The position numbers and the translations under genes are program-made. Positions 1-10,985 of a stretch of DNA of 64,000 nucleotides are shown here, in pieces. The stretch is from Spirometra erinaceieuropaei. Its lineage: Eukaryota > Platyhelminthes > Cestoda > Diphyllobothriidea > Diphyllobothriidae. Under the pieces are notes generated by a model. The model was not told the origin of the DNA, did no database searches, and saw only the letters and a program-made list of their open reading frames with translations. How positions within the stretch are numbered: the stretch's first letter is position 1; each line of letters opens with the position of its first letter. The stretch covers positions 1,160,711 through 1,224,710 of the forward strand of contig CACRXP010000035.1 in NCBI GenBank assembly GCA_902702965.1, written 5' to 3'.

Positions 1-141
1 TAGACGGCAATTCCGAATGCGTCATCTAACAATAAATGTTCTCACGGATGGAAGCGAATATGCGAATCCCAGGTTCTTGTTGTAAAGAAGATGAAGACCC
101 GATCTTTGGGACAGTGGGTTTATTAGTCTGAGCTTTCGGTT

Positions 142-1143
142 GCAGAACTAGTCCTGCAAGAACTGGAAAAAGTCGCCTTCGATCACTATGAACCTGCATT
201 TTGGCGCCGGTACGTGGACGAGACGTTCGTCATAATTTAAAGGAGCAGACTGCCCGACTTCCAAGACCTGCTCAACGGCATCTTCCCAGACATTTAGTTC
301 ACAAGGGAAGAAGAGCATGCCGAACAGCTGCCTTTCCTTCACGTTCTCGTCGCACGCACACCCAACGGCGAACTCAACACCATGGTGTACAGAAAGGCGA
401 CTAACACGACTCAGATTCTCAACTACCACAGTAACCACCCAATGGCGCATAAACGCAGCTGTGTAAGGACACTCTTCCAGAGGGTAAAAACGCACTGCAG
501 TGAACCAAAGGGACGAGTACGAGAACTTCGGCATCTTCGGGACCAACTGGCAAGGAATGGCTACCCGAACAGCTTCGTCAGTCGCTGCCTCCGCACGCGC
601 CCACGGCGAACAAACGGAGGAGAGCCGCCAACACTCTGGCACCCTCTGCCATATATAAAGAACGTATCCGAAGCGATGGAACGTATCGCTGGAGAGCTCG
701 GCGTGGGTATCGCTCACCGTCCGACAGCGACCATGCGCAGCAAAATCATGCAAGTGTAGGATCGCCTAGGCGTGGGTGAACAATCGGGCGTCGTCTATCA
801 GATCCCATGCCGAGACTGCCCTCGCCACTACACTGGATAAACCGGACGACGACTTAGCTCACGAATAACGGAGCACGAACGGGCGGTCTGGAGAGGCGAC
901 CCGTTGTCTCAGATCGCCACTCACACCCTGGAGGAAGGCCACGAATTCAACTTTGCGAGCACGCGGATAGTGGCGCAGGCCAGCAATAAGACAGGACGAG
1001 AACTGTTAGAGGCCTGGGTGTCTGACACCAACGCTATCAACAGGCACGTTGACATACCCCCCTGCTATCACGCGCTCCGTTCCCGCGGCCAAGGGGCGAG
1101 ACCCAATTCCCAGCCAAGGATGCACGCAGTCACGCCACCGTGA
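142..1143 (+). pseudogene. PLE1 reverse transcriptase/GIY-YIG endonuclease, 5'-truncated and broken
   Basis: The frame opens inside the RT domain, after motif B. The catalytic box reads YVDE at 211-222 where the family has YVDD. Stop codons interrupt the RT part (TAA at 238-240, TAG near 295) and the linker (TAG near 757, TAA near 838). Downstream one can follow the thumb signature SNHPMAHKRSCVRTLF, the NGYPNSFV motif, a LGVGIAHRP linker, a zinc-binding-like IPCRDCP, a GIY-YIG core with a stop in it, and the C-terminal NAINRHVD motif. The order matches the intact element at 49412-51637. It cannot make a working protein. Confidence 0.8.
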
Positions 1144-1254
1144 GACGGCGTGGGACGCAACTTATCGCGAATACCACCCTCTGCACTCATATCTCTCCCC
1201 CCCCCCCTTCATGGCGTGACTACAAAAACCGCTCATTTGATGTTGCCTTCTCAC

Positions 1255-1298
1255 AGTCTCTGACGATGGCCTCCTGTACGAGACCGAAAGCTCAGACT
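1255..1298 (+). ncRNA. Hammerhead ribozyme motif at the 3' end of PLE1
   Basis: Stem I pairs AGTCT (1255-1259) with AGACT (1294-1298), 5 bp. The core box CTGACGA is at 1260-1266, followed by one unpaired T. Stem II runs through 1268-1285 (GG with CC and CTC with GAG, around CTGTAC). The GAAA box is at 1286-1289. Stem III is the 4-nt palindrome AGCT (1289-1292), and the predicted cleavage base is C1293. AATAAA follows at once (1299-1304). Hammerheads in PLE termini are established. The two-pair stem III would probably need dimer formation to be active. Confidence 0.7.
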
Positions 1299-1353
1299 AA
1301 TAAACCCACTGTCCCAGAGATCGGGTCTTCATCTTCTTTACAATAAATGTTCT

Positions 1354-2515
1354 GTTCCCACTATTTAAGAACCCATTGGAGATTTGCGCTTTTGCTCAAA
1401 AGTGCATTTTGCAATTCACAGCATCACAGCGTCAAAACCGAAACGGCTTTCTGTTCGTAGCCAGCTTAGACGGTGTCCTCGAGGACAAATTGCGTCTTTG
1501 CACGCACGAGTGCCGACCACAATCTGAGAATTTGAGTGCGAAGACCTATGCGGTAAGCACATGTTAATGATATCACCTAAATGATTGCCCAACAAAATTT
1601 CATTAGAAATAGTAAATTTCTACAGATCTCGATTTTACGCATATCTGCGCCCATCTGAATTCAACATAACTTAAATAAACAGCATTTTCCATCTTCTTCT
1701 AACAACTACGCAATGAAGTCGACAAGGTGGATGGGAACTCCGAATGCAACATCGAACGAGAAAAGTTATACATCCGCTACTTAGGAACCTGAGTGCACGC
1801 ACTTGATGATAACAGCTGTTTCCTTGCCAATAGAAGAGAAGAGACGAGTCCCAGGAAGCAGTCTTGAAAAAGCAGACACGAATACTGGGACAAGAGATTT
1901 ATTAGCCTGTCGTTTAGGGTTCCTGCCCGAATACATCATCAGAGGCAAAAGCAGGAACGGGTATCTGTAAATCCCCCCCCTCGTTTTAGAGGGAATGATT
2001 CCTCTGGACCTCGCACTGCACAGCATCACAGCATCAAAACCAAAAGCGGCTTTCTGTTCGTGCTCAGCTAAGCCACTGTCTTCAAGAAAACTTTGCTCCT
2101 TTGCACTCATCACTGTCGCACACAATCTCAGAATTTGCGTACAGAAACCTATGCTGTTTGCATTATTTCAAAAAAACTTCCCAACATCAATGGTTCTGGG
2201 CGTGTCTGCATTTCTTACTGATTATACCTCTAGCAGCACGACAAATCGTAACACTAAAGTACACGGATACCACAAGGATACATCATTTGATGAGATGTGG
2301 TCGACCAATGGCAACTGAACTGGGACTTTTGATTAAATATTAATTTAAAGGCCACTCTAGGAATTTGCAAGTTAGGAAGGCTTGCCTGACGGAAAAATTG
2401 CGCCAAAGAGCAGGGACAACATCTGTCTAGAATCTCAAATGGAATGACTGCATATGTGCAATATGCCAAATGAAAACCACCGTAAAGGCAAGCTGGGAAG
2501 AGTGGTCGTCAGTAG
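1354..2515 (-). repeat. Repeat R1, partial copy followed by copy 1
   Basis: 1566-2515 is collinear with 5240-6240 and, inverted, with 18125-19100. 1354-1565 is a shorter fragment of the same family, split from 1-42 by PLE1. R1 has no shared open reading frame. The strand is set by its internal hammerhead motif. It behaves as a dispersed non-autonomous element of roughly 1 kb. Confidence 0.7.
1905..1946 (-). ncRNA. Hammerhead motif in R1 copy 1, decayed
   Basis: On the minus strand stem I is GCCT/AGGC (1943-1946 with 1905-1908) and the CTGATGA box is intact. The second box reads TAAA and stem III ACGA, where copies 2 and 3 have GAAA and the palindrome ACGT. Those substitutions should inactivate this copy. 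Confidence 0.55.
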
Positions 2516-3032
2516 GTGTATTTGAGGAAAATAGGCTTACGCCTTCGAACTCCCTATTTGTATGTAAAAATCGATGAATGTGCAAAAATGTGAAGAAATT
2601 ACAGCATTAAGTGAATGCAAACATTGATTCACAAATGCCACTGGTCTCATAGCTAAAAAATCACGTAGTCCGTTGGTTGCTGCAGCATGAATTGCACAGA
2701 TGAATTTCTTTGGGTCTTACCTTCATTTGGACTGTAGACTTGACAAATTACTCTAACAGGATGAACGTCATAATACGTCCAGGTGTCAGCAAAGACAGTA
2801 CACGAGAATAAAACTCCCGCCTAACATAATACTGATGGCCTTGGGCTACATTCCAAGGAGGTGGGGACTGGGTTTGAAGTTTGGTTCGAACGGCAGCGGC
2901 AGGGTGAATGACCGCACTTAGCTGTCTGCAGATTGTGCATCCTGTCATACCGGACGGGGCAGCAGCCCAGAGTAAGCTGTTAGAATGCAAGAAAACACTG
3001 AAAATGTTTAAATTTCTGCAACAGCCTGCAAG
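2516..3032. repeat. Dispersed repeat segment next to R1, no gene
   Basis: Parts of this stretch recur at 6255-6620 and, inverted, around 17600-18060, always beside R1. It may be part of a longer R1 unit. No conserved reading frame runs through the copies. Confidence 0.5.
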
Positions 3033-3135
3033 TGGGTATGATTGGCTGAAGACGGCTAATAAGCCGGAAATGGCAATTCCAGACTCTTCTGTTTTTGTCA
3101 GTAACGTTATTCTGCCTATATATATGTTTAGGTGA
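3033..3135 (+). mobile_element. SINE tail (copy e), lacking the tRNA-like head
   Basis: Homology to the SINE copies at 9063-9275 and 10986-11250 begins at GGGTATGATTGGCTGAAG and runs through the hammerhead module into a tail ending in TATATATAT. No tRNA-like A or B box precedes it; repeat sequence from 2516-3032 abuts directly. Confidence 0.7.
3040..3084 (+). ncRNA. 45-nt hammerhead module of SINE copy e
   Basis: Stem I pairs GATTGG (3040-3045) with CCAGAC (3079-3084) with one mismatch and one G-U. The box CTGAAGA is at 3046-3052. Stem II is a perfect 5-bp hairpin, CGGCT-AATA-AGCCG (3053-3066). GAAA is at 3067-3070. Stem III, ATGGCAAT, is one change from the palindrome ATGGCCAT of other copies. 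Confidence 0.65.
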
Positions 3136-3239
3136 TTTTTACTTCGCCTTCTTCGGCGGATGGTAAACACGATAATATAGCTGAACCTCGAATGTTCACG
3201 TACCCCCCCCCCCCACCAAACGCACACCTACACACACGA

Positions 3240-3650
3240 CACCGCTAGTTCGACTGTCATTTCTGACGATGTCCACCGTGTGCTGAGAGCGGACACGGTG
3301 ACTTGCGCGTGAATTAGACCTGCTCAGCATCTACCATAGTTTCTCATCCTCCCCTCACCTGGGTCAGGTGTCAAGACAGAATCAAGAAGACCGGAGGCGG
3401 GGGGAGGGCGCATGTGGATGGCACGGTCGAGCCCGCACCTTGGCGTTCCACTCCACACCCCCTGGTCCAAATCATACAGCAATACCCCAACAGGGGTCAG
3501 AAGAACGAGGATGACTGGGAAGTCCTGCCTGCCACCTGTATACCCAGCGGCCACGCAAGCGCATCTATCGGCGGGGAACCAGGTATCAAAGAACTATCAG
3601 CGCATACCAGGATGCGAGGGCCATAGTTTGCTGATACTGGCATAACACAC
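3240..3650 (+). repeat. Repeat R3, copy 1
   Basis: Recurs inverted at 20220-20600 and partly, in the same orientation, at 41000-41225, with shared blocks such as CGATGTCCACC and GTCAAGACAGA. Reading frames here do not agree between copies, so no protein is supported. Confidence 0.6.
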
Positions 3651-5239
3651 GCCGTCAGACCTTTTGACCTAGAACAGTTACATATACTACGGGCAAGACC
3701 GTTACCAAATGGACAGGGCAGGATTTTAGTGATACTTAGAAAGTGTCAAGCACCATATCGCCATCACCAGAGAAATTTGCGTGTGCCGGGCATCCGTGCA
3801 TGCGGTTGGCTGTGCGCGTAAGAGCAAAGAAAATCCTCAGCCGTACTCGCTGCGAAATCATTGGGAAGATATATAAGGCGATCGAATATAGACAAATGAG
3901 GTGATTCGGGCACGTCCTGCCTTGTCCATCTGAGGAGTTCTATGTTGCTTTACTGAATTCGGCGTCCGGTCTCCATCTAGAACGTTAGAAAGAAACTCAA
4001 CTCAGAAACTTGCTCAAAAAAGTTCATCAGGACAAGAAGATGGTCCATGTGATTTCGATATTTCCCGACAATGCTGAAGGCGACAGTGGGCTAAGTTATC
4101 CAGATCTGCTGCCGTTACTCGTCATGCGTGTAAAGGTATGATTCGCAACGCCATCGATCCTGGCTAGATCAGGCGTGACCGCATGTGTAACATTGTAACA
4201 TTGTATTGTGCATTGTAGGCGCCACAGGCATTTTGGAGAAGACTCATTTCTCATTAGAATAACCAAACCCATCTCTGGGTGCACAGACTGGGCGGGTAAG
4301 ATAGACACTAGATTGAGCACCATCTGTGTTCATTGCTTCCTGGGGTGTCTTTCAACGATTTCAGGCAAATTCTCTATATAGAACGAGGTCCGCTCGTGCT
4401 GTCCCGTGTGCTAACATACGAAACAACGCGGGTTATTGTTTTCAGAAAACTGAACAAAGTGGTGCATTATACCCCACAAGCCTCTGACCCAGGAGCTGAG
4501 TACTACAACTCAGCGTTCGTGCGCGCACGCTAAAGCCACCATGGACATCGTCTGTCCATCAACCAAACTGCTACCCCTTGTCGGATGGACGACCCCATCG
4601 TTCTAACAGGATCCGGACGAGAGGCGGCTTTTATCAATAAGTCCGTGCATTCAGTCGAGAATTAGTGGCCCGCGTAATCGCAACATTTAAAGAAATGAAG
4701 TTGCATAACAACACACTCAATGCTGGCGGTAGAGGCACACGTAACGAAATTAGTCATTCATGAGAAACAGATTAACAGTTGTTTATATGGACCACGGTCG
4801 AAACATTCAGTTCTAGGCCTTTGGTAAACACAGTCAGGATGGTGGCCTAGACATTTTTGGAAACAGACACCGTTCAAAATATACCGAGGAGCGACAAATA
4901 ATGCCCTTCAACTGATGACAGAGTTGCTTATGATGTCCTGTCCGAACAGTTCAAGGAGTGCTCGTTGGCTTACCAAGGAACGCGGAGTCCGCAGAATACT
5001 AGTAAAATCTGTTTTCCGGTATACTGTAATGCCGACAGAAGGACCGTCGGAGCAAGGATACAGATTGGTCAGAGGCATTTTTCCATGGTCTCCATCAGTA
5101 GGGGATGATTAGGGGGACCACCTTCACTAATAAAGTTTTATTCTGCCTCAGAAAAATGGTTGAGATACCCGGGACTTGCACCGTATTTCACGTGACAATG
5201 CAGTAAATGCCAGGTGGTTGGGGATGTGGTCATGAGAGT
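3651..5239. other. No gene; part of the inverted-duplication arm
   Basis: The only support is similarity to the reverse complement of 19101-20220. No protein family, RNA gene or other repeat is recognised. Confidence 0.5.
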
Positions 5240-6240
5240 AAGTGTTAGTGTTGTCTAAGTGCGCCGATGCGGTAAGCAGCTTTTAATGGTTTCACCTAAA
5301 TGAATGCACGGCAAATTTTATTAGAAACAGTGAAATTCAAAAAATCTCGATTCTACTCATATCTGTGTCCATCTGTATTCAACATAAAATAACTAAACAG
5401 TATTTTCCATCTCCTTCCAACCGCAATGGAGTCGACCGGGTGGATGGGAAATCCGAATGCAACATCAACGGATAAAAGTTCTACATCCACTACTTAGAAA
5501 CCTGAGTGCACGCACTTGATGATACCAGCTGTTTCCTTGCCAATAGAAGAGAAGAGACGAATCCCAGGAAACAGTCTTGAAGAAGGAGACACGAACGCTG
5601 GGACAAGAGATTTATTAGCCTGACGTTTCGGGTTCCTGCTCGAATACATCATCAAAGGCAAAAGCAGATACTGGTATCTGTAACTCCCATCCCTCGTTGT
5701 AGAGAGAATGATTCCTCTAGACCTCACACTGCACAGCATCACAGCATCAAAACCAAAATCGGCTCTCTGTTCGTACTCAGCTTATTTCTTGCCCTCAAGA
5801 AAACTTTGCTCCTTTGCGCTCATCAAAGCCGCACACAATCGCAGAAGTTGCGTACAGAAACCTATGCTGTTCCGCGTTATTTCAAACAACATTTCCCCAC
5901 CATCAATGGTTCTGGGCGTGTCTTCATTTCTCCCTGATTATATCTCTAGCAGCACGACAGATCACAACACTAAAGTACACGGATACCACAATGATACATC
6001 GCTTGATGAGATGCGGTCGACCAATGGCAACTGAATTGGGAATTCTCATCAAATGTTAATTTGAAGGTCGCTTTAGGAAATTGCAAGTGAGGAAGGCTTT
6101 CCTGACGAAAAAAATGTGCCGATGGGTAGGAACAGCATATGTCCAGAATCTCAAATGGAATGACTGCATATGTGCAATATGCCAAATGAAATCCACCGTA
6201 AGCGCAATCTGGGAGGAGTGGTGGTAAACCAGACTACGAT
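5240..6240 (-). repeat. Repeat R1, copy 2
   Basis: The most complete plus-orientation text of R1, collinear with 1566-2515 and with the reverse complement of 18125-19100. It includes the uninterrupted equivalent (around 5480) of the site where PLE1 inserted into the first R1 piece, which is how the PLE1 target-site duplication was recognised. No conserved coding frame. Confidence 0.7.
5618..5659 (-). ncRNA. Hammerhead motif in R1 copy 2, nearly complete
   Basis: Minus strand: stem I GCCT (5656-5659) with AGGC (5618-5621). The first box is TTGATGA (C3 changed to T). GAAA is present, stem III is the palindrome ACGT and the cleavage triplet is GTC. Stem II is weak (only TTC with GAA is clear). 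AATAAA follows one base after stem I. Confidence 0.6.
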
Positions 6241-7034
6241 GACTTGCATAGAAGCAGTTCTTTGGGTCTTGCCTTCATTTGCACTGTAGACTTGACCAAA
6301 CACTCTAGAAGGATGCACGTCATAATACGTCCAGGTGTCAGCAAAGGCAGCACACGAGAATAAATATCGCCTACCCTAAAATACTACACTTGCCAATACG
6401 CTAAATTCTAAGGAGATTAGGATATGGTTTGAGATTTTATTTGGGGCTATTTTTAAGATTTAGATTTGAAAATGGGCGGTCCTCCCGGAATTGAGCATAA
6501 AGCCAGCAACATTGTGGTGTCTTACCCGGCAACGTGGTAATGAGGGCTTTACGGATGGGGCAGCAGCGCAGACAGTAGGTTGACGGCATGGAAGAGAACA
6601 CAGAAAATGTTCAAATTTCTGGTGAAAGTCCCATCGTATGCATTCGTACGGCGACGGAAGTGAGCACGCAAAGCAAAAAAACACAAAAAGCAAAGTTTCA
6701 AAAAATAAACGAGTTTAAACAATGGTTTGATGTCATGGGAAGTGGCTGTTGTAGGCAGTGCAGTGCCTGCAAGAGCCTGCAAATGGATGCCAAGATCAAA
6801 CCCCGTATGACATGATCTACAGCCCACCGACAGTTGAGTGGGGTCCTTCACCCTACCGTTATCTCTAATCGCAGCCAATAACAAACCTGTCTAAGCAGGA
6901 TGCCTATACAAATCCTCTGGAATTCACATCAAACTGTCCTCTAACCTACAAAAATGCAACATGTAATGCAGGCTAAAACATTCGATCTTAAAACGTTGAT
7001 CAGGAATTCTCACAACCGGTCGTAATGCGGTTAT
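6241..7034. repeat. R1-associated segment inside arm A, no gene
   Basis: 6255-6620 resembles 2700-3010 and the inverted 17640-18060. The remainder is matched only by the other inverted-duplication arm. No coding signal is recognised. Confidence 0.45.
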
Positions 7035-7215
7035 CAATAGAGAACAGACAGATGTCGCCAACAGCGTAAACGGAGACTGGAATTGTCATTTGTATGCCAT
7101 CATCAAACGGCCTTTCCCGGCGCCAGAATGAGAGGGACTGAAAATCGAACTCAGTCCATCCAGGCACCTGTGTCTTGAGTTAAGCGCCTAATCACTCAGT
7201 CACAATTAAGCGCCT
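7035..7215 (-). mobile_element. Relic of a tRNA-derived SINE with decayed hammerhead tail
   Basis: On the minus strand a tRNA-like segment is followed by a tail resembling the SINE tail (TGATGATGGC, then ATTCCAGTC, then TTGGCGACA). Its inverted partner is at 17160-17345. The ribozyme boxes are no longer intact. Confidence 0.45.
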
Positions 7216-9062
7216 TGCCGTCTTCAGTCGGTGATAGTCGAGGTCCGATAGGAGTGGCATCAACAGATCTACTTCACACGCAGGACGTGAGGTAAGCAAT
7301 GTCGCCAAGTCTTGGCGCCACGCTAGGACATCTCTAAGGCTACCCTAAATATGACAAAACCTTCCAATCCTCTTACCATACCCTTCTCACTCCCTTCCCC
7401 TCCCGCTCCCCTCCCACTCCTCCTTCTCCTCCTTACAAGCGACATCTCCCAATTGCACACTCTGTCCTCCAACCCCTCCACCTCCTCCGCCTCCCCTTCT
7501 TACAGGCGACAACCCTTTATTGCCCGCTCTGTCTACGACAAGAGCATTTGTAGGCTTAGCAAACAACTGAAGTTGTGTTGATTCAAACAGACCTCACATA
7601 CAGAAGAATAAACTAAGCCGGCAAGCCTAAAGTGGGGAGTCGAGTCAGGATTGGGCCTCGCTGCAGCGTAAACAGATGAAAGCATTAGACTGCATCCTCG
7701 CTTGCCGTGTGCATGCGGAATTTTCCTTAGAAAAGGATTTGGATCAGATGTAAGCAATCCTCTGATACTGGTGCTGGACAGCCGTTTGTGATCCAGTGGG
7801 AAATGACGTACCGCAGCGGTTAGCAGGTCAATTTTGTAAATTATTTCTACCAGCTGAGTTGGTAAATCAAAATGTCCCATCTCCTAATCTACCCAGTCTT
7901 AAGGAGCTCTAACTACGGTCTAACATGTGCAGTAAGACTTAGCCGGAGACTTTCTCGCCACATCTGCAATTACAGCCAATCTCATCGGCCGTTGGTTGTC
8001 AGACTCGCAGAGTTGACTAATGCACGGAGGAGGGAGTAAGCTCAGTGCGGAGGCATCTATTCTGACGGCAAAGCAGCGCATTCCTCATGACAGTGAGTCC
8101 GACGCTCGTGAACCCGTCATGACGCGCCACGGGCCGTGGTTTGGAAAGTGGTGATTCGACGCGTTATCCTGGTGTTACTCATTTCTGAGATTCGTGCTGC
8201 ACGCGGACCTGAAGAGAGCCCTTTGCTATTTCTTACTCTATGTTTATTCGACTATCGTTGACTCTTAAAGGCCGTCGGTTGCATATTCGAACCTGTCTAC
8301 ATGGGTCAACCTTCTTACTCTATGTGCAGAATTAAACTCCCTGCCCAATATCGAAGCTGAAAAATTAGGGCAAGCACTCGTCTTGTTCCTACTCATGACT
8401 GAGTGTCAGGCTTTAGTGGCTTCCTTTGGGAGTTACCCTTACGACATTCCCCACTATGTGTGAATCGTGGTCCTACGACAGTAGCCCGATACGTGTGTAG
8501 AAAGTTCGGGATCATATGCGGAACGCATAGATGGGAAGTTTAACCAGCGTCCAAGTTCTTTAACGGTCTACTTTACGTGTCCATATCATCGGAGCACAAT
8601 GGGTGTGGGAAGAGAGAGTTTGGTATATGCAGTGCAGGTATATTTCCTTATGAACATTTCCACACACACCCACACACACACAACCCTCCGTCGATACGCT
8701 TATCTCGCAAAGCTGCGTTTGGCGTGGTCGCCTGCTACGGTCACACTTGCGAAATCTATAATGGGTGGATCTGTGTCGAGGTGTCAGACTAACTAGCCCT
8801 TAACAGTCTGGTCATGTTTCTTAAACTGTGCTGTTTGTTTGGATGTAACGGACACAAACCTCGAAAACTTTCCCAACCAACACTTGCGCTTGGAGAATAG
8901 ATCGTTGGACTCTTGAATATTAATTTTATCCACCTACTGATTTTTGTTTTTGCCCTTCTTCATCAGGTTGACCCTTATAGCTAGTGGTTACGACTCGTAA
9001 GATGTAGGCTACTTATGGTGAATATTACCTTTCCAACATTATGGTATTACCGACCTCGGGTG
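7216..9062. other. No gene; arm A to 8381, then centre of the inverted duplication
   Basis: 7370-7510 is pyrimidine-rich (CCTCC/CTTCTCC runs), matched by purine-rich DNA at 16955-17005 in the other arm. 7960-8381 is well matched at 16047-16480. A short CACACACA run lies near 8662. Nothing coding is recognised. Confidence 0.5.
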
Positions 9063-9275
9063 TTCCACACTTCGCAGTTGGGTATGACTGGTTGACGACG
9101 ACTAATAAGCCTGAAATGACCATTCCAGTCTCACTTGTCTTTGTCGGTAATACCATACTGCCTATATCATGAGCCGCTGTGCGGCTGCTGGTTGGGCTCG
9201 AGACAGAGAGAGCCCGTAAGGCACAACGGAACGAGCGAGTTCCGTAAGAGCGATCGGTGAGCGTCCCTCTACGAT
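9063..9275 (+). mobile_element. SINE copy a, hammerhead and hairpin tail without head
   Basis: Shares the hammerhead module and the distal tail with copy c (10986-11250). The distal tail has three small inverted repeats in a row: GCCGC with GCGGC, GGGCTC with GAGCCC, and CGGAAC with GTTCCG. The tRNA-like head is missing. Confidence 0.75.
9086..9130 (+). ncRNA. 45-nt hammerhead module of SINE copy a, core mutated
   Basis: Stem I GACTGG/CCAGTC is perfect over 6 bp. The first box is TTGACGA, GAAA is present, and stem III ATGACCAT carries one change from the palindrome. Confidence 0.6.
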
Positions 9276-9308
9276 TGTAATTCCCGATCGAAAACTAACA
9301 GGGCAACG

Positions 9309-9480
9309 GACTCGTGGCCCAGTGGTTAGAGACGTGAACTTCAAACAAACAGGTCGCGAGTTCGAGCCCCAGGTGTTCCACACTTCGGGGTTGGGTATGA
9401 CTGGCTGACGACGGCTAACAAACCAGAAATTGCCATTCCAGTCTTCCTTGTCTTTGTCGGCAATAACATATTGACTACCG
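9309..9480 (+). mobile_element. SINE copy b, tRNA-like head plus hammerhead
   Basis: The head shows an A-box-like TGGCCCAGTGG near 9314 and a B-box-like GAGTTCGAGCC near 9358-9368, the spacing of a RNA polymerase III promoter. The hammerhead module follows 30 nt later. It lies head-to-tail behind copy a. Confidence 0.75.
9399..9443 (+). ncRNA. 45-nt hammerhead module of SINE copy b
   Basis: Stem I GACTGG (9399-9404) with CCAGTC (9438-9443), box CTGACGA, GAAA, and stem III ATTGCCAT (one change from the palindrome). Stem II CGGCT-AACA-AACCA has two mismatches. Confidence 0.65.
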
Positions 9481-9829
9481 CTCCGCCTGCATCGACGGTC
9501 ATCCCGCACAAGCGGGCTAAAGCGTATCGGTCTTGTTGCATGTCCGCTTCCTTCACAGGAATTTGGCCGAACACTGTCCTTGAACGCTGTCCGTTCCGGT
9601 ATTTCCTCGGTAGTACTCGCAGCCGTATCTCACTGCATAGATTGGTTATTGAAAAAAGGGCTACCTTATTTTCATCAGTATTTTTGATACGCCTCCGCAA
9701 AATTTCGCAAGTTGGTCGGACCTCTCTAAGCGGGCTGCTTCTGCTGGGCGAAGAGGTCTGTAGCAATTGCGTCTGGAGATGCTGCCGTCCCCCCCCCCCT
9801 GCGTAATTCCTCACTGTTTGTCTTTTTTC

Positions 9830-10330
9830 AGGTACAACCGAGGTGTCAGATAACTAAGGGTGGAAGTACGTGCTGCGGTAGGTGGCGACGGGTGAGATAA
9901 GGACACACCAGGTTCCATATTCATATTTTCGATTTTTGAGGGCCACTTCCTCCATTTCTTGCAACTTGGCTCTAGCAATGAACTTGGAGGTTGATGATCG
10001 ACGCCGTCAGACATGGGCAAGATATGGTCGATTAGACTAGGTGAGTTTGTGACGTCAACAGGCCACGCTGACAGTGCCACCGTCCAGCCTATTGTCGGAG
10101 CATTCTCAGAGCACCACAGGAATCGCAGCCCGAACACCAACAAAAGTACTGTAGTCTGCCCAGAAACTCGGTGCTGATCAGAGACCGACGCGTGGTTGGC
10201 TCTGGAGCGCTGCGAGCGACCGTCCGCTAGCGAGATGTCGGCAGGCGTAAATAAGCATCATAGGAGAGTCAGACGACATCAGCTTGGTCTGTTGGCTGAG
10301 TGATAGCCGAGTGTGTGGGCGCCAGTAATT
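9830..10330 (-). repeat. Repeat R2, copy 1
   Basis: The reverse complement matches 36270-36690 over most of its length, including the translated stretch LSAWPVDVT/LSAWPIDVT and a distal block with GTCGGCAGGCG. A shared frame exists for about 70 codons but matches no family I recognise. Confidence 0.6.
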
Positions 10331-10519
10331 TGCTGTCCCAGAGGCTGAATGAGCACATGTTCCGGCAGCTCGGGAACCCTGATCACATGATTTCTAGCGC
10401 TGTGTGAGTAAGGGAGGCGGAAGGTTTATATGCTCTCAGGACGCTTCAAATTAACTGGGATTTCGCTGGTAATATTGACTGCCATGTCCCGCAGCATGGA
10501 ACTGAATAGTTCGATCTAA

Positions 10520-10905
10520 TAGGCGGAGAGCTTCAACCCTTATTTTCTCAAGCAAATGCACAGCAGTCCTAAAAGCAATCTCAGAGCCGTTTGTTTGCGC
10601 ACTTCACCAAGATTTGTCTCGATATATGGCGCGACGACAAACTTTGTCTGAGGACATAAGATTCGACTTACCATGTGGACAGTATGTGGAACCCTAGCAC
10701 CTGTGTGTTTACTAGAAAGCCGTTCTAAGCAAGGATATCGTTTATAGTCGGGGTTACTTACTTCGGAGAGCATTGGTGTTTGGAGAAAAGGCTAAACACC
10801 TAAGAACTTAGTTGTATCACAAATTTTGATCCTCCATATTGTTACCAGTTGAAAAGGGACTCTGTTTTTATCGTTTAATTAGAATAGTAAATGAATTTAG
10901 GCCCC
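10520..10905 (-). repeat. Repeat R4, copy 1
   Basis: Reverse complement matches parts of 22170-22515 and 33690-34045: blocks around GGGGTTACTTACT, AAGTTCTTAG and CACAAATTTTGATCC are shared. No protein recognised. Confidence 0.6.
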
Positions 10906-10985
10906 TTTGCAGACACTGTCAAAAAGGAATTGTGTTGCCTTATTTATACTCCAATGACTGCCTTAATGCATCCTTACCACCCTCA

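Larger units (their letters stand above)
43..1339 (+). mobile_element. Penelope-like element copy PLE1, nested in repeat R1, with inverted 5' terminal piece
   Basis: A 14-bp direct repeat, ACAATAAATGTTCT, stands at 29-42 and again at 1340-1353, and the sequences outside it (1-42 and 1354 onward) join up with repeat R1 as seen at 5440-5500. This marks the copy as an insertion with a target-site duplication. Inside, 82-133 is the reverse complement of 1284-1336 with only one or two differences, so the 5' end carries an inverted copy of the 3' end. The interior holds a decayed reverse transcriptase plus GIY-YIG reading frame. Inverted terminal pieces of this kind are established for Penelope-like elements. 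The copy is old: it contains stop codons and lacks the N-terminal half of the protein. Confidence 0.8.
3033..8381 (+). repeat. Arm A of a ~5 kb inverted duplication
   Basis: Arm A matches the reverse complement of 16047-20965 in the same order throughout. Matching pairs are 3033-3330 with 20560-20965, 3420-3650 with 20220-20480, 3660-5170 with 19150-20220, 5240-6240 with 18125-19100, 6540-6600 with 17640-17710, 7040-7340 with 17040-17350, and 7960-8381 with 16047-16480. Identity looks moderate with many indels. The outer edge falls at a SINE/hammerhead tail. The arms include sequence seen nowhere else in the window, so this is a segmental inverted duplication or very long terminal inverted repeats, not just two copies of one repeat. 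Confidence 0.75.

Noticed and set aside
148..753. 201-codon minus-strand frame
   Set aside because: It is the antisense shadow of the PLE1 reverse transcriptase; the plus strand carries the recognisable motifs.
2748..3227. Frame shared with 20720-20992 (REHSRFSYIIVFTIRRRRR)
   Set aside because: Shared because both lie in the inverted duplication. It reads antisense through the SINE tail and hammerhead, so it is not a conserved protein.
9811..10143. 110-codon frame partly conserved at 36265-36684
   Set aside because: Similarity follows the DNA repeat R2 and is not restricted to codon-synonymous changes as far as can be judged; no family resemblance.
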